Positions 1-11,167 are shown, numbered from the stretch's first letter. The stretch is 64,000 nucleotides of DNA from Lonicera japonica (GCA_021464415.1 CM038469.1:2458501-2522500); one strand, 5' to 3'. Program-made: numbers and translations. Notes: generated by a model from the sequence alone, not told the origin.

Positions 1-2291
1 TCGTTGTGGTCTATCTTGACGACATAGTCATTTATAGCCAAACATTGGAAGAACATGCCGACCACTTACGAACGGTGTTCAAGCTTTTGCGAGAAAACAA
101 GCTATATGTCAAGAAGGAGAAGTGTTCATTCGCAAAAGAGGAGGTGCACTTTCTTGGTCACGTTATTGGCCATGGAAGTTTAAAGATGGACGAGGCAAAG
201 GTGAAAGTGATCAAGGAATGGGAAGTGCCGACCAAGGTAACCGAACTTCGTTCTTTCCTTGGCCTAGTCAATTACTACCGACGATTCATCCAGGGGTACT
301 CGGCGAGGGCCGCCCCACTAACGGACCTGCTGAAAAAGAACAAGGCATGGGATTGGTCCGAAAAATGTCAAACGGCATTCGAGGATTTGAAGGATGCCAT
401 CACAAGTGAACCGATCTTGGCATTACCCGATTTCACCAAGATCTTTGAGGTTCAAACGGATGCCTCCGACTTTGCTATTGGGGGAGTTCTTATGCAAGAG
501 AGGCATCCCATCGCGTTCGAGAGCCGTAAGCTCAACGACACCGAGCGTCGGTACACGGTTCAGGAGAAGGAAATGACAGCTATTGTTCATTGCCTACGGG
601 TGTGGCGACACTACTTATTGGGTTCCAAGTTCGTCATCAAGACGGATAATGTTGCCACGAGTTACTTCCAAACACAAAAGAAGCTGACTCCTAAACAAGC
701 AAGGTGGCAGGACTTCTTGGCGGAGTTCGATTATGTGCTGGAGTACAAGCCGGGCAAAGACAATGTCGTTGCCGATGCCTTGAGTCGAAAAGCCGAGCTT
801 GCTGCCATAAGCCAAGCCAAGGGGACCTTTCTAGACCTGATTCGAGAAGGCTTGGAGCACGACTCCGTAGCTAAGGAGTTGATAAAGGCTGCCCAAGAAG
901 GAAAAATGAGGCGGTTTTGGGTAGAGGATGGCTTGCTCTACACAACCGGGCAGCGGGTATACGTTCCCAAATGGAACAACTTGCGGCGAGATATTATCAA
1001 GGAGTGCCACGATACGAGGTGGGCTGGACACCCTGGTCAAAAACGCACTTTGGCACTACTTGAACGAGCATACTTTTGGCCGCAAATGAGGGACACAGTG
1101 GAACTCTATGTGAAGACTTGTCTTGTGTGCCAACAAGACAAGGTGGAAGCAAGGGCACCATCGGGGTTGTTGGAACCCTTACCGGTCCCGGAGCGTCCTT
1201 GGGACTCTATTTCCTTGGACTTCATTAGTGCCTTGCCCAAATCCGAAGGGTTCGGATCAATTATTGTGGTGGTTGATCGATTCTCTAAATATGGCACATT
1301 CATCCCGGCCACCAAGGATTGCACAGCGGAAGAAGCGGCAAGGCTATTCTTTAAGAATGTGGTAAAGTATTGGGGGTTACCTCGGAGCATCATAAGTGAT
1401 CGTGACCCCCGTTTCACGGGAAAGTTGTGGACGGAGCTGTTTAAACTCCTAGGATCGGATCTACACTTCTCAACAAGCTTTCACCCACAAACAGATGGGC
1501 AAACAGAACGAGTGAACGCCTTGTTGGAGTGTTATCTCCGACACTTTGTGGGTGCGAACCAAAGGGATTGGGCTAAACTCCTAGATGTTGCTCAATTTTC
1601 TTACAACTTACAAAGGAGTGAAGCCACGGGAAGGAGTCCGTTCGAGTTGGCGACCGGACAACAACCATTGACGCCCCACACATTGACCACTTCCATAGAA
1701 GGAGGGAAAAGCCCCGGAGCATACAAGATGGCAAAGTCATGGGAGGAGCATGCCGACTTAGCTCGTTCGTGCCTTAACAAAGCCCGGAGGCGAATGAAGA
1801 AGTGGGCGGATAAGAAGAGGCGGCCGATGGAATTTAATGTTGGTGACCAAGTCCTTGTGAAGATTCTCCCTCAACAATTCAAAGCATATCGGAGTGTACA
1901 CAAAGGCTTGGTGCGAAGATACGAATGGCCGTTTCCTGTAATCGCTAAGGTTGGCAAGGTATCGTATCGCCTTAACCTTCCTAGCACCTTAAAGATCCAT
2001 CCAGTCTTTCATGTGAGCATGCTAAAACCATACCACGAAGACTTGGAGGATCCTAGCCGAAGCGAGTCACAACGGGCACCACCGATTGTGACCAAGTCAT
2101 TTGATAAAGAAGTTGAGGAGGTCTTAGCAGTTCGAGAAGTTCGAAGGCGTGGAGTACCTCCTTGCAAACAATTCTTAATCAAATGGAAGGGATTGCCTGA
2201 GTCCGAAACAACGTGGGAATCGCAAGCCGACTTGTGGCAATTCGAAGACAAGCTGAGGCAGTACGAGGCAACGAGGACGTCGCCAGATTAG
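1..2291 (+). CDS. Ty3/gypsy chromovirus pol polyprotein, 5'-truncated by the window edge
   Basis: This is the C-terminal part of a retrotransposon polyprotein. The frame is open back to the first bases, so the true start lies outside the window. Numbering from position 6, the RT active site YLDD is at residues 3-6, RNase H has TDASD near 152 and KTDN near 215, and the integrase zinc finger is intact (HDTRWAGH near 335, then CLVC). The integrase core has D near 404 (SLDFIS), D near 465 (SDRD) and E near 501 (DGQTERVN), a DD35E spacing. A C-terminal chromodomain starts near 703 ([10 protein letters not shown], then [16 protein letters not shown]). That architecture places it among the chromoviruses. 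No stop or frameshift interrupts the visible part, so it may be young. The stop codon TAG is followed directly by the polypurine tract and the 3' LTR. Confidence 0.93.
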   Translation, partial: VVVYLDDIVIYSQTLEEHADHLRTVFKLLRENKLYVKKEKCSFAKEEVHFLGHVIGHGSLKMDEAKVKVIKEWEVPTKVTELRSFLGLVNYYRRFIQGYSARAAPLTDLLKKNKAWDWSEKCQTAFEDLKDAITSEPILALPDFTKIFEVQTDASDFAIGGVLMQERHPIAFESRKLNDTERRYTVQEKEMTAIVHCLRVWRHYLLGSKFVIKTDNVATSYFQTQKKLTPKQARWQDFLAEFDYVLEYKPGKDNVVADALSRKAELAAISQAKGTFLDLIREGLEHDSVAKELIKAAQEGKMRRFWVEDGLLYTTGQRVYVPKWNNLRRDIIKECHDTRWAGHPGQKRTLALLERAYFWPQMRDTVELYVKTCLVCQQDKVEARAPSGLLEPLPVPERPWDSISLDFISALPKSEGFGSIIVVVDRFSKYGTFIPATKDCTAEEAARLFFKNVVKYWGLPRSIISDRDPRFTGKLWTELFKLLGSDLHFSTSFHPQTDGQTERVNALLECYLRHFVGANQRDWAKLLDVAQFSYNLQRSEATGRSPFELATGQQPLTPHTLTTSIEGGKSPGAYKMAKSWEEHADLARSCLNKARRRMKKWADKKRRPMEFNVGDQVLVKILPQQFKAYRSVHKGLVRRYEWPFPVIAKVGKVSYRLNLPSTLKIHPVFHVSMLKPYHEDLEDPSRSESQRAPPIVTKSFDKEVEEVLAVREVRRRGVPPCKQFLIKWKGLPESETTWESQADLWQFEDKLRQYEATRTSPD

Positions 2292-2302
2292 GCGGGGGAG
2301 AG
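2290..2302 (+). promoter_or_regulatory. Polypurine tract of the first chromovirus
   Basis: A purine-rich run (AGGCGGGGGAGAG) abuts the 3' LTR. In this class of element it primes plus-strand DNA synthesis. Confidence 0.75.
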
Positions 2303-2842
2303 TGTCACGACCCGCTAAATTTTGTCCGAGAAAACCGGAAAATTCCGGAAGGCTACGGAGGCTTACGAAATTTTCTAGAACATTATGGAATAATGGAGAA
2401 GAGTCTCCAACCTTCTAGAGTATTCTAGAAGGACCTAGATGTAGAACTTTCTAGAATAGCCTAGTTGTAAATAATCTTAGTAGATTATTCTAGAGTATTC
2501 TAGTTAGAGATATTTGTATAGAAAGTTCCGGAATGTAAATCTAGACCATTGGATTGGTTTGATCTCAACCGTCCATTCGAGAAGGCCTCACCTATAAATA
2601 GGTGGAGGGTTCATTTGTGGGAGGCATAGAGAGTGAGTTGTATTCAAAGCATTGTAAAGTGTTCTTGAGTAATATAAAGTTTCCTTTATAAACTCTTGTG
2701 TTCTCTCTTGCTTAAGTTTCATTCGGTGTGTTCGTTATTCTTAAGCCATTGTGGGAAGGCTGACTTAGTGTAAATCCGTGAGGACGGAAGTTTGAAATCA
2801 CTAAGTGCCGCACGTGTCTTGAAGAGGTTCAAGCCCGTGACA
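2303..2842 (+). repeat. 3' LTR of the first chromovirus (540 bp)
   Basis: It begins TGTCAC and ends GTGACA, a perfect 6-bp terminal inverted repeat with the TG...CA ends required of an LTR, directly after the polypurine tract. A TATA-like CTATAAATA lies near 2591, placing the transcription start about 30 bp further on. The 5' LTR is outside the window, so age and target-site duplication cannot be judged here. Confidence 0.9.
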
Positions 2843-4182
2843 TGCTGCTGCATTTTTTTTTTCCTGTTTCTAATGGCGAGAAGTCCACAGTTGCTCGTTC
2901 GGTCAAAGTATTGTGGCATTTAAATTTGGACCTCGTCCTAGAGATTTGTGATAAAACTCAGTGCAATAAATACATTTCATGTTGCAGATATTTTCACATG
3001 CCTATTTTGTTATGTCAAAAGAGATTTTTAATTTCTCATATGATATAAAGATATTAGCATATAGCATTAGAAAGTATTTTTTTTTCCTTGATATAAGAAA
3101 GGGATAGATTTAAGTGGTTTGAGAGGTGAGAGGGAGGTTTGTCGACTTTGAACTTTGACATTTTGTGTGAATATCGGCACTTTTTTTTTTTTGATCCATA
3201 ATATTGGCACTTTCAATCACTTAAACTTAAACATATATCTCAAAGCATTATCAATGCTACATTGCTACTACAAAATGTGCTTTCGTAAAATATGCTTATT
3301 GCATAAAAAAAATTGGTATACCAATTATCTATTGCAAAGAATGCTTTTCAATAGTCTTGAGTGGATCAAATGATTTGAGACATTCACTTAAGTGAAAAAT
3401 TTAAGATTCGAATTCCGTGCCTGGCTAGACCTCTATTTATGGCTATACAGAAGGAAAAAAAAATCTTTCCCCTTTTTTATAAGAGTAATTGACATATAAT
3501 TTATTGTTTTCAATTTCAATTTTAGCCTATTTTTATTTTGATCCCAAAAATAAACATAAGTAACAATTTCATGTGCAAGCGACAAAACGCATGCATTGAT
3601 TTTGCGTGCGTTTCAACGCCTACTCTTCCTATAAAACAAAATATCAAATATAATGTTTTTAAATTCTTCATTTTATCTTTTTCTTATTATTTGTTTTACA
3701 TAATTATTCGGTTCAATAAACATAGATTTTTAAAAAAAAAATGTAAAATCTTCAATTATTTATTTATTCTATCTTTTAACCAACGCATTAATGTAATGTA
3801 AATTCTTTAATTATTTATTCATACTAATTTTTAACCTACGCAATGTGTGGACAATAATAAAATTGTACATGTAATATATTTTATATTTCTTAAAAATATT
3901 TTTAAAATGTAATTTAAGTGGCGTGTTAAAGATCTATATTTATAAAAAAAGAAAAAAAAAATGCACGTACAATTAAATATGAACTTGAGAAGAAAAAAAT
4001 GTACAAAACTCCTCATACTCAGACTTCACTATCTAAATTACTTTAATGAAATGCGTTGCAAATTAAGAGTTCAAGTTTTAACGCTAATTTTAGCATAATA
4101 AATAGTTAATAAAGAACTTCTATATTATAAAATTTGATGTATTATTCATGTTCCAAAGAATTAAAAGAAAAGTGGTTTCTAA
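2843..4182. other. Intergenic, AT-rich, nothing recognised
   Basis: No open frame has a recognisable family and I see no RNA gene. It contains several A and T homopolymer runs. The short ORFs here are what AT-rich sequence gives by chance. Confidence 0.6.
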
Positions 4183-4194
4183 ATTCGGAAAGAA

Positions 4195-4390
4195 TTTTTT
4201 TTTCCTTTTTCTGGTCGGGTGGTTTTTCAGACCCAGCGGTGTCCAAACCCCGGCTAGCTTACGGGCACCTCGGTCTTGACTAATCCGCTGCACCCTGAGA
4301 GCACACCGAAGAGGTTAAGAGGCGTGGTTGGAATTCGACCTAAAGAGCTTCCAGTCGAACCAGGCCAACCACTAGACCTACCTCGGAATT
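4195..4390 (-). mobile_element. tRNA-derived SINE with perfect 12-bp target-site duplication
   Basis: Read on the minus strand it starts with an A-box-like GGTCTAGTGGTTGG and a B-box-like GGTTCGACT, as in tRNA-derived SINEs, and ends in an A-rich tail (the T run at 4195-4202 on the plus strand). The 12-mer ATTCGGAAAGAA occurs exactly on both sides (4183-4194 and 4391-4402), the hallmark of LINE-driven insertion. The body is about 196 bp. It has no coding capacity and would be transcribed by RNA polymerase III. Confidence 0.85.
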
Positions 4391-4593
4391 ATTCGGAAAG
4401 AAATTATATGACCGCTGTTATTACATCTTTGATAGTTTGATTGAAAAAGTTAATCCAAAAATCCACCGAGTTGGGCATGTAACCAAAATGAATACCAACA
4501 GTTAGCCAATTTTCAAACTTCCTAGTCACTCTCCGGTTCCAAGGCCTACTAACTATGTATCTCTCCACTTCACACATTGCAGCAGTAGTATTT

Positions 4594-4857
4594 CTATACT
4601 AATTCTGAGAAAAACTCAAGTTTCTTTCTATCCATATATATTATATAGACACTCAAATAAAGCCTACTCAGTCTAGCCTTCAAACTGCTACCTACATATC
4701 TCAAGCTGCTATCTGTTCTTCTTGAAACCAATTCTGATCGACATTGGTACCCTTGCAGATTCCTCCTCTTCACCTCCTGCCAAATTCCTTGAGTAAAAGG
4801 GCATTGAAAAAATAGGTGATCTCTATCGTGTTCTGCATTACCACACAAAACACACAT
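4594..4857 (-). pseudogene. LINE reverse-transcriptase zinc-binding (zf-RVT) fragment
   Basis: An open frame of 87 codons starts with CVLCGNAEHDRDHLFFQCPF, which matches the C-x2-C...H-x4-C pattern of the zinc-binding domain at the C terminus of plant L1-type LINE polyproteins. No reverse transcriptase or endonuclease domain is attached, so this is a 5'-truncated remnant. Truncated LINE 3' ends are common in plant genomes. It sits between two SINEs, which depend on such LINEs for mobility, but nothing ties them to this particular family. Confidence 0.75.
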
Positions 4858-4951
4858 TTAGGGCTCTCGTTTAATTCGAGTTTTAAATCAACTCCGAAAT
4901 GCTAAATTCCATTCCAAAAGAATTTTAATATTTGGTTCGAGTTTTAGACTA

Positions 4952-5161
4952 GAAATACATCATTTCAAGAATGGAGTATTCCTTCAAAGTTAATATTTTT
5001 TTTTTTTTGAACACATGAAATCCTTCTAATTTCTACTCCTAAGGGGATGGGGGTTAGAAATACATCATTTCAAGAATGGAGTATTCCTTCAAAGTTATTT
5101 TTTTTTTGAACACATGAAATCCTTCTAATTTTTACTCCTAAGGGGATGGGGGAAGGGGAGC
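4952..5161. repeat. Tandem duplication, about 105-bp unit, two copies
   Basis: The stretch from GAAATACATCATTTCAAG to AAGGGGATGGGGG occurs at 4952 and again at 5057 with only a few changes and a shorter T run. The unit includes the 3' tail of the adjacent SINE, so the duplication happened after that SINE inserted. Confidence 0.85.
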
Positions 5162-5245
5162 TGCTTAATTGCGGCGGGTGAGACTCGAACCTCGGTTGCC
5201 TAGGAGATCGGGAGAGAGGCTTACCACCGGGCCAACTTCTCCACT
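5095..5245 (-). mobile_element. tRNA-derived SINE (second family)
   Basis: On the minus strand, GTTGGCCCGGTGGTAAG resembles an A box and GAGGTTCGAGTCTC a B box. They are followed by a short body and an A-rich tail (T run at 5097-5107 on the plus strand). It differs in sequence from the SINE at 4195. I could not define a clean target-site duplication, perhaps because the tail was later duplicated. Confidence 0.7.
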
Positions 5246-5249
5246 CAAT

Positions 5250-5917
5250 TTCCTCTTAAGACTAAAATATTATTTTACTTACCAAGACAACATCTTTTTT
5301 TTTTCATTTAGATTCTCTTTAAAAGGAAAAAAAAAAATTTTTAAACTTTTTGTTTTATTATCATTATTATTATTAAATACATATGACGACTTTCACAATT
5401 CTTAATAATAAAAACTTAAGTTTGACCTTTGTAGAATTGTTAGGACCTTTCTTTTAATTTTATGAAATGAATAGCATTTTGGTAGTTTATACGTATTTGA
5501 TTCATATTCTCATTTGAACCAAATATATAGCGGTTTCAGGAAAGAAAAATTCATGTTTGAACTAAACGTTGGCAAATCATCCCAAACGAGACCTTAATGT
5601 TGCACCTTTAATATTGAACAAAATAATATTAGTACTAAATTTTGCACACACGAGTATCCTATGCTAACACTTTTAAATGATCTTACGTGACACTTCGCTT
5701 GTATTTGTAGATACACTTTATTTCCATTAGTGAAGAATTTTGGAGTTCTAGAGAATTTGTATGAAGTGTGAATAACCTTACCCTAAATTTTTATATTTAA
5801 TTTATAAAAAAAGACATTAATATTAAGCTTGTTTTCCTTAAAATAATTGTTGGCTCCGCCCTGTATACATTTGTTCACATCGAAAATATTAACCAAATTT
5901 AAGATAGGGGAGAGAGA
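5250..5917. other. Intergenic, AT-rich, nothing recognised
   Basis: It holds homopolymer and ATT microsatellite tracts, for example near 5350-5375. No gene or element ends could be supported. Confidence 0.55.
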
Positions 5918-5925
5918 AAAAATAA

Positions 5926-6191
5926 GGGTGGTGATATTGAAACCCCAAAAAACACTTGGTAACACTCCTACTTTCATTCGACCCTTCGTAACCAAGTAAG
6001 GTATATGTTACTCGGTTGTGAATGACTGAGTATAAACTTGATAATGTCTTACTCCGTTGTCAAGGACCGAGTATATAGGCTTATACTCGGCCCTCAAGAA
6101 CCGAGTAAACAAACACCTTACTCTATTGCGAAGGATTGAATAAAAGTGAAAGTGTTATTAAGTGTTTTTATGGGTGTCAATATCCCTACCC
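5926..6191. mobile_element. Foldback MITE, 266 bp, with 8-bp target-site duplication
   Basis: The left end (GGGTGGTGATATTGAAACCC) and the reverse complement of the right end (GGGTAGGGATATTGACACCC) form terminal inverted repeats that stay similar for about 80 bp. The 8-mer AAAAATAA lies directly outside both ends (5918-5925 and 6192-6199). The 8-bp duplication suggests a hAT-like transposase supplied in trans. The middle holds a row of short palindromes of the type TACTCGGT...ACTGAGTA. Two older relatives lie near 32595 and 33058 in the CRK-B intron. Confidence 0.82.
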
Positions 6192-6199
6192 AAAAATAA

Positions 6200-6567
6200 A
6201 TATTGAGTATTTTTCTTCTATTTAATACATAAATCATTTTGGGCTTTTGGCACAAGGAATGTAAACCAATTTTTTTCTTCCTTATTGTACTACGGAGTAC
6301 TTGGACCAATTTTAGTGCACTTATATTATAATTTTGGTGAAGCTTCCGGTTAAATTCAGAACTAAACTAGTTTTGCAATTATTGAGTCACTGGCCAGTTA
6401 GGGATGGTAAAAGTTTGGGTTTGGCTAAATTCGAACTCAATTTGCTTTAAAATTACTTCGATCCAAACCCAGGTAAATTTTATATTGGAAACCCAAACCC
6501 GACCTAACCCAAGATGGATTTTATTGGGAAACCTAAACTTGATTTGACCAGGTACGAGTTTTAATTT
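6200..6567. other. Intergenic, nothing recognised
   Basis: It contains repeated AAACCCAAACCC-like motifs near 6460-6515, similar in style to a stretch near 41360-41470, so it may be another degraded dispersed repeat. No gene. Confidence 0.5.
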
Positions 6568-6808
6568 AGGGGGATTTAATATTTGTACCCCTCTTTTTTA
6601 TCACTAACACCCTTAAAGTATTTTCCTACCTAAAACTTTATCTCTACCACTTTCCTCAACTAACTTAATAATTAACTTAATTAACTAATCCTTAATTACA
6701 ACAAAACAATTTCACCACCACTTGCTTGATCCACCTTCTTTTTCTTTAAAACATACATATTCACGCACAAATATATATTCGAAAACGAAAGAAACAAATG
6801 AAAGAAAT

Positions 6809-6840
<32 letters not shown>

Positions 6841-7170
6841 CTTTTAAAAAAAAAATTAAACAAAAAAAATTCATAACCACAGATTTGTTAATTCACTCGG
6901 TTCATATTAAACGAGTGTGGAGGCATGCAATTTGATTAACATGAATCGAGTGAACTAACAGATTTATGGGTATGGATTTTTTTCGTTTGTTTTTATTTAA
7001 AAGAGATCTATATATGTGTGTGTATACATATGTATATTTTGAAGAAGAAGATGATGAGGAAAATGAAGAAAAATTGTTAGTGATTAATTAATTATTAATT
7101 AATGTGTCAAGTAAAGGGGTAGGGTGTTTGTGATTAAAACATAAAAATATTTTTTTAATGCATATATAGT

Positions 7171-10077
7171 TGTAACACCCTGTGTTATTAACCCATAATT
7201 AGTGAAATTAGTCCACTGTCCAGGTTGGTGCCGGACCGGTATAGCCATTTGGCAAACCGGTTCGCAGGCACTGGAGTTTTGGAAATCTTGGCACCGGATT
7301 GGTATGGCCTTTTGGCAGACTAATTGGTAGTGCAAACTCTTAATTTAATTTGCCTTGCCAACCCTGAGCTGACACGTGGCTATTCACATCGACCATCGGG
7401 CCTGCTTCAGTGCAAAGAGCTCGGAGGAACCCGTCATGACTTCGCATGAAGAGTAGAGCTCTTCAAGAACTGGACACCCCCTCAAAGGTCGACCACGTAT
7501 GACAAACTATGAGCACCGGGCTCCAGAGCGCCTTCGAAAAACTCTAAAGCTCTCCCTATTTTTCTCTCTCTCGCGCCCAACCACTCTGCCAGAGTGGTTG
7601 GCAAAGAGATGGGCAACTGCCACCTACTTTGCAAAACGCGCAGCACTCCCCTCACTTTCATTAAATGCACACCAACTGTATTTAATGCACCGAAATTCAT
7701 GGAGAAACAATAATAGAGTTGGTGCTGATTGAAGTATGGCACCAGACCTGCTTTGGAAGCTCTGGCCACGCGCCTCCTACAGTCATATATATATACCAGA
7801 AGCATTTACTTCTGCCAACAACCAAATTCTGATAAAAAAACTCCAATTGAGAAGAACCAGAGAGAAACAATATACACCAGGAAATAAGAGTCAAAAGAAA
7901 GAGGCAGAGCTCGTTAATCTGCTTTAAGGCTCTTCGAGCAGAGAGACTAAAAGATGGTTAACTCAGTTTTCCCCTTATTAGGATGACGAGAGAATATAAT
8001 AGTTAGAGAGACTTTTGTGAGTTTGCAATACTTGCTAGTTTATTATAAATACAAAGCAAATCAAGCTCCTAGCTCTATTCCATAGGGGAGGATTAACTCG
8101 TATTTTTGTACGAGGCCAACCTCCTCTATAAATCTTTGACTATCTTAAATTTAGTACATTTATTGCTCTAATTAGTTGATATAATCATTTGACTTTGTAG
8201 TCTAAAATACCCCTCCAGATTTTAGCACTAACAGGTCCACAGTCTGAAACTATGAAAATTCTTTGGCGCCGAACCGGTATGGCCTTTTGGCAGACCGGTC
8301 CGCAATCTAAAATTCTGAGGATTTCTTGGTGCTGGACCGGTCTCCATTTTCCCTAGACCGGTCCATAGTGTAAAATTCTGTCATATTGTTTTTAATGATT
8401 TGACTCACTTTGAACCATTTTTAATCCATTCTCCTCCATTTTTCAGCCATTTTCGGGGGATAGCAAGCTCAATACCATTCTAGAGAGAAAGAGGGTAATT
8501 CTTGGTGAAATTACTTGATTTATAGCTTAAATCTTGGAGAATCAAATCGAAACTTCAAATTTTGAGGGTTCTTCGCGCTCTTATCTAATTTCTAGGCTTG
8601 CATGCGTGTTTTGGTTAGTTTAATGAGTCACTCAGGTCACTTGAGATCTATTCTTCTAGCTATTTAGGTGGGAACTCCCCTTTTCTCTTTGATTTGCGAA
8701 ATTTCAAGTTGATTGAGTTGGAATCACTAAATTTTCGGTACCAAATTTATAGTTTCTCTTGCATGCATGTAGTGTAGCCATGAAATTAACCTTTTGAGTG
8801 TTGTTATTGAAGATATATTAGTTGTATTTGATGAATATATGGATTGATTGTCATGCATGTTGATATTTATGTACTTATCTGAAGATTTAGTACCGAATTG
8901 GCCATAATCATCAACCACATGTCTAATACTTGACATTTAGAACTAAATTAAGTAAATTTTCAGTTTAATAAACACTTATAATTCATTCTTAACTTGTTAT
9001 TAGACATGCTCTCAATGCTTGATGATGATTCTAAAAATGTTTAGTGATTTCTTCTCAATACTTGGCTTATGAGACAGTAAAAATCATGTTTTCAAGCAAA
9101 TAGCGATATGGTTTTGATACAAACTTTGCTAAAAATCCTGATTATTAATTGTTTAAAGTTATGATCACATAAGACAACATTTTTACAATTAATCAAACTA
9201 ATTGCGGCGAGGTTATAAGGTTGTTAGAACTAGAAAGCACCGGTATAAAAATGCTTGAGTTGTTATTATTGTACAGACCCATGGGAAGATGGGGTGCCGT
9301 GAAATCTGGTTACCAGTGCACTAACCCATGAAAAGATGGGATGCGTTTGTGAGTAGTATAATCCGTCTAGTACTAGTATTAGGTCGAGGAGGATGAGGAG
9401 GTGGATGGATGTTTATACAGTTATCGAGAGAGATATACATTGACAACAAATTTACTTGAATTATGTAAAATAAATGATTTTACTATTAATGGGTATAATA
9501 TGAAAATTTTTGTCAATAATGAAAATTTGTAAGTTTTTATACTATGACATGCTTATGCATATGCATTGCATTTCCCTTCTCTATAGTTTTCACTGGGCTA
9601 GTTTTGGCTCATTCCCTCATTTATCTTTTAGGTATACCTAAGAGTACGGGTAGAGGTCATGAAACATGTTCGAGTTCGTCTTAGAGCCACTCTGATGCCC
9701 TTATGGATTTTAGTTTCGTCTTATTATCTTTGATTGTGAAACTTGTTGTTTCTAATTTAGTTGAAGGACTTTGTAATATCTATGGTTGTATTTGGTTTGT
9801 ATTTGAAACTTTGATTTTATTTGGGTTTCGGTTGTATGGAGGATTATGCTTTGTATTATTATGTTGGGTTGTAATTAGATGGTGATGTATTCTATACCCT
9901 TGTGATGTTTTGGATCATTAAACATGAGGGATTTCTTAGTATGTGCGAATACTTTATGCTGAAATTTTGTTAGATTCCCCTACTTTTGTGTATACTATTT
10001 GTTCAAATCACTTGTTCATCTACTGTTAATTTAATATAGTATCCGTAAAAACCTTCTTAATTAGGCATGTTGTTACA
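7171..10077 (+). repeat. Solo LTR (about 2.0 kb plus a 0.9-kb nested insert) with 5-bp TSD
   Basis: It begins TGTAACACCC and ends GTTGTTACA, giving TGTAACA/TGTTACA inverted ends. The 5-mer ATAGT is duplicated exactly on both sides (7166-7170 and 10078-10082). No internal retroelement domain is present, so it is a solo LTR left by LTR-LTR recombination. TGTAACACCC starts are typical of large plant Ty3 LTRs, but I do not assign a lineage. Near its 5' end are tandem units of about 66 bp containing ACCGGTATGGCC-type motifs, interrupted by the nested insert at 7325-8233. The orientation is inferred from the start motif only. Confidence 0.82.
7325..8233 (+). repeat. LTR-like insert of 909 bp nested in the solo LTR
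   Basis: It starts TGGTAGTGC and ends GCACTAACA, which are inverted at 8 of 9 positions with TG...CA termini. It interrupts a tandem unit: the host sequence GGCAGAC|CGGTCC seen intact near 8290 is split here. A TATA-like CATATATATATACC lies near 7784. I found no matching 5-bp target duplication, and no internal domain is present, so the solo-LTR reading is likely but not proven. Confidence 0.5.
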
Positions 10078-10250
10078 ATAGTGTTAGTGACAAAAAAGAA
10101 AAATGCATTTATCATCCCCTTATTTAGGGTGGTGATAAATACACTCCATTTTGTTGTCACTAACATTCTCTATACCTTACACCTTCCACTTTTAAATTTT
10201 TTATCACAAACACTCCACTTTATCACCTTCTAACTTAATAACCATAATTA

Positions 10251-10600
10251 TGTTAATATTCTCCTGTCATTGAGAGAGTATTTTCATTGGTACTCGTTTG
10301 ATATTGAGTATCTCGAACTTTATCAATAACTTAAGACATAACACATTTTTTAGATATATTTGTCCAATTTATGATGAGTAAATGTGTTAATACTCTCCCG
10401 TTATTAGGAGAGTATATTCATTGGTACTCATTTGATATTGAGCATTTGAAATTTCAGCAATAACTTAAGTTACGGCCCATTTTTTAAAATATACTCGTCC
10501 AATTTATGATGAGTAAATGTGGTAAAACTTTTCCATCATTGGGAGAATATCTTCATTGTTACTCGCTCGATATTGAACATCTGAAACTTAGACAGATTTG
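10251..10600. repeat. Tandem repeat, 134-bp unit, about 2.6 copies
   Basis: Units start at 10251, 10385 and 10520 (TGTTAATATTCTCCTGTCAT and variants) and share CATTGGTACTCGTTTGATATTG and CCAATTTATGATGAGTAAATG-type blocks. The array is inside MITE B and has no coding capacity. Confidence 0.85.
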
Positions 10601-10731
10601 TTGGTCTGAATTTTTTTCATTTTTTAAAAAGATATATATATATATATGCATCTTTTCGTTTTTTTCTTTCATTTTAGAATATATATATATATGTGTGTGT
10701 GTGTATGTTTGTATATATGTATGTTTTTAAT

Positions 10732-10882
10732 AGGGAAATGATATTAGTATTTTACAATTGTCCTAAGGCACTCTAAAATTATTTTTAATGACACTTATAT
10801 AAATTTTTGAGACACTTTTTATGTTACTAAAATAATTTTGGAGTACTTTAATACAAATGTGAATTACTAATATTGTTTCTCT
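10732..10882. mobile_element. Small MITE (AGGGAAATGATATTAG family) nested in MITE B
   Basis: The start AGGGAAATGATATTAGTA pairs with the reverse complement of the end (AGAAACAATATTAGTAATTC). The interior is also weakly palindromic. A relative lies at 15959-16069. Confidence 0.6.
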
Positions 10883-11139
10883 TTTAACATATATATTTAT
10901 ATGTATATATGTATGTTTTGAAGAAGATGAGGAGATGAGAAGGAGGAGGACGAGGAGAAAAGAGAGGTGAAAAAATGTAGTATTATTTTGTTGTAATTAA
11001 TGATTAATTAATTAAGTTAATTAATAGTTAACCTTCAGGTAAAAAAGTGAAATGAGAGGGTGATAGAAATAAAATTTATTTTAATATTAATAAGTTTTTT
11101 AAACAGTGTCAGCGACAACAAAAAGTGCATTCATCCCAT

Positions 11140-11167
11140 CCCCCCCCCCCCCCCCCCCCCCCCCCCC
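11140..11167. repeat. Homopolymer of 28 C
   Basis: An uninterrupted run of C directly after the end of MITE B. The length may be unstable or an assembly estimate. Confidence 0.95.

Larger units (their letters stand above)
6569..10119. mobile_element. Foldback MITE A (about 640 bp), split by a solo LTR
   Basis: The left part (6569-7170) and the tail after the solo LTR (10083-10119) belong to one element. The start (GGGGGATTTAATATTTGTAC, then CTTTTTTATCACTAACAC) matches the reverse complement of the end (AGGGGATGATAAATGCAT, then CTTTTTTGTCACTAACAC). The interior is a long imperfect palindrome: TTCACTCGGTTCAT near 6893 pairs with ATGAATCGAGTGAA near 6940 around a loop of about 30 nt, and pairing can be followed outwards through the (AC)n(AT)n blocks. 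It is non-coding. Flanks of the type ATTTAGG suggest a degraded target duplication. Confidence 0.7.
10124..11139. mobile_element. Foldback MITE B, adjacent to MITE A and enlarged by inserts
   Basis: The start (GGTGATAAATACACTCCATT, then TTGTTGTCACTAACA) matches the reverse complement of the end (GGGATGAATGCACTTTTTGT, then TGTCGCTGACAC). Its right arm (GTATGTTTTGAAGAAGATGAGG, followed by TTAATTAATTAAGTTAATTA) is homologous to the right arm of MITE A near 7030-7100. A 134-bp tandem repeat and a smaller MITE lie inside it. It begins directly where MITE A ends. Confidence 0.62.

Noticed and set aside
4195..4390. A-box and B-box motifs as a possible tRNA gene
   Set aside because: No cloverleaf closes, the body is far longer than a tRNA, and a target-site duplication shows a SINE. 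The same applies at 5095, 16668 and 27592.
7320..8238. Target-site duplication for the 909-bp nested LTR-like insert
   Set aside because: CTAAT on the left and GGTCC on the right do not match, so the insertion mechanism is left open.
10506..10730. Cys/Ile/Tyr-rich peptide that looks membrane-bound
   Set aside because: It is a translation of (AT)n and (TG)n tracts inside MITE B.
11140..11167. Poly-C run as a regulatory or telomere-like element
   Set aside because: A bare homopolymer at the edge of a MITE. There is no repeat unit or context to support a function.
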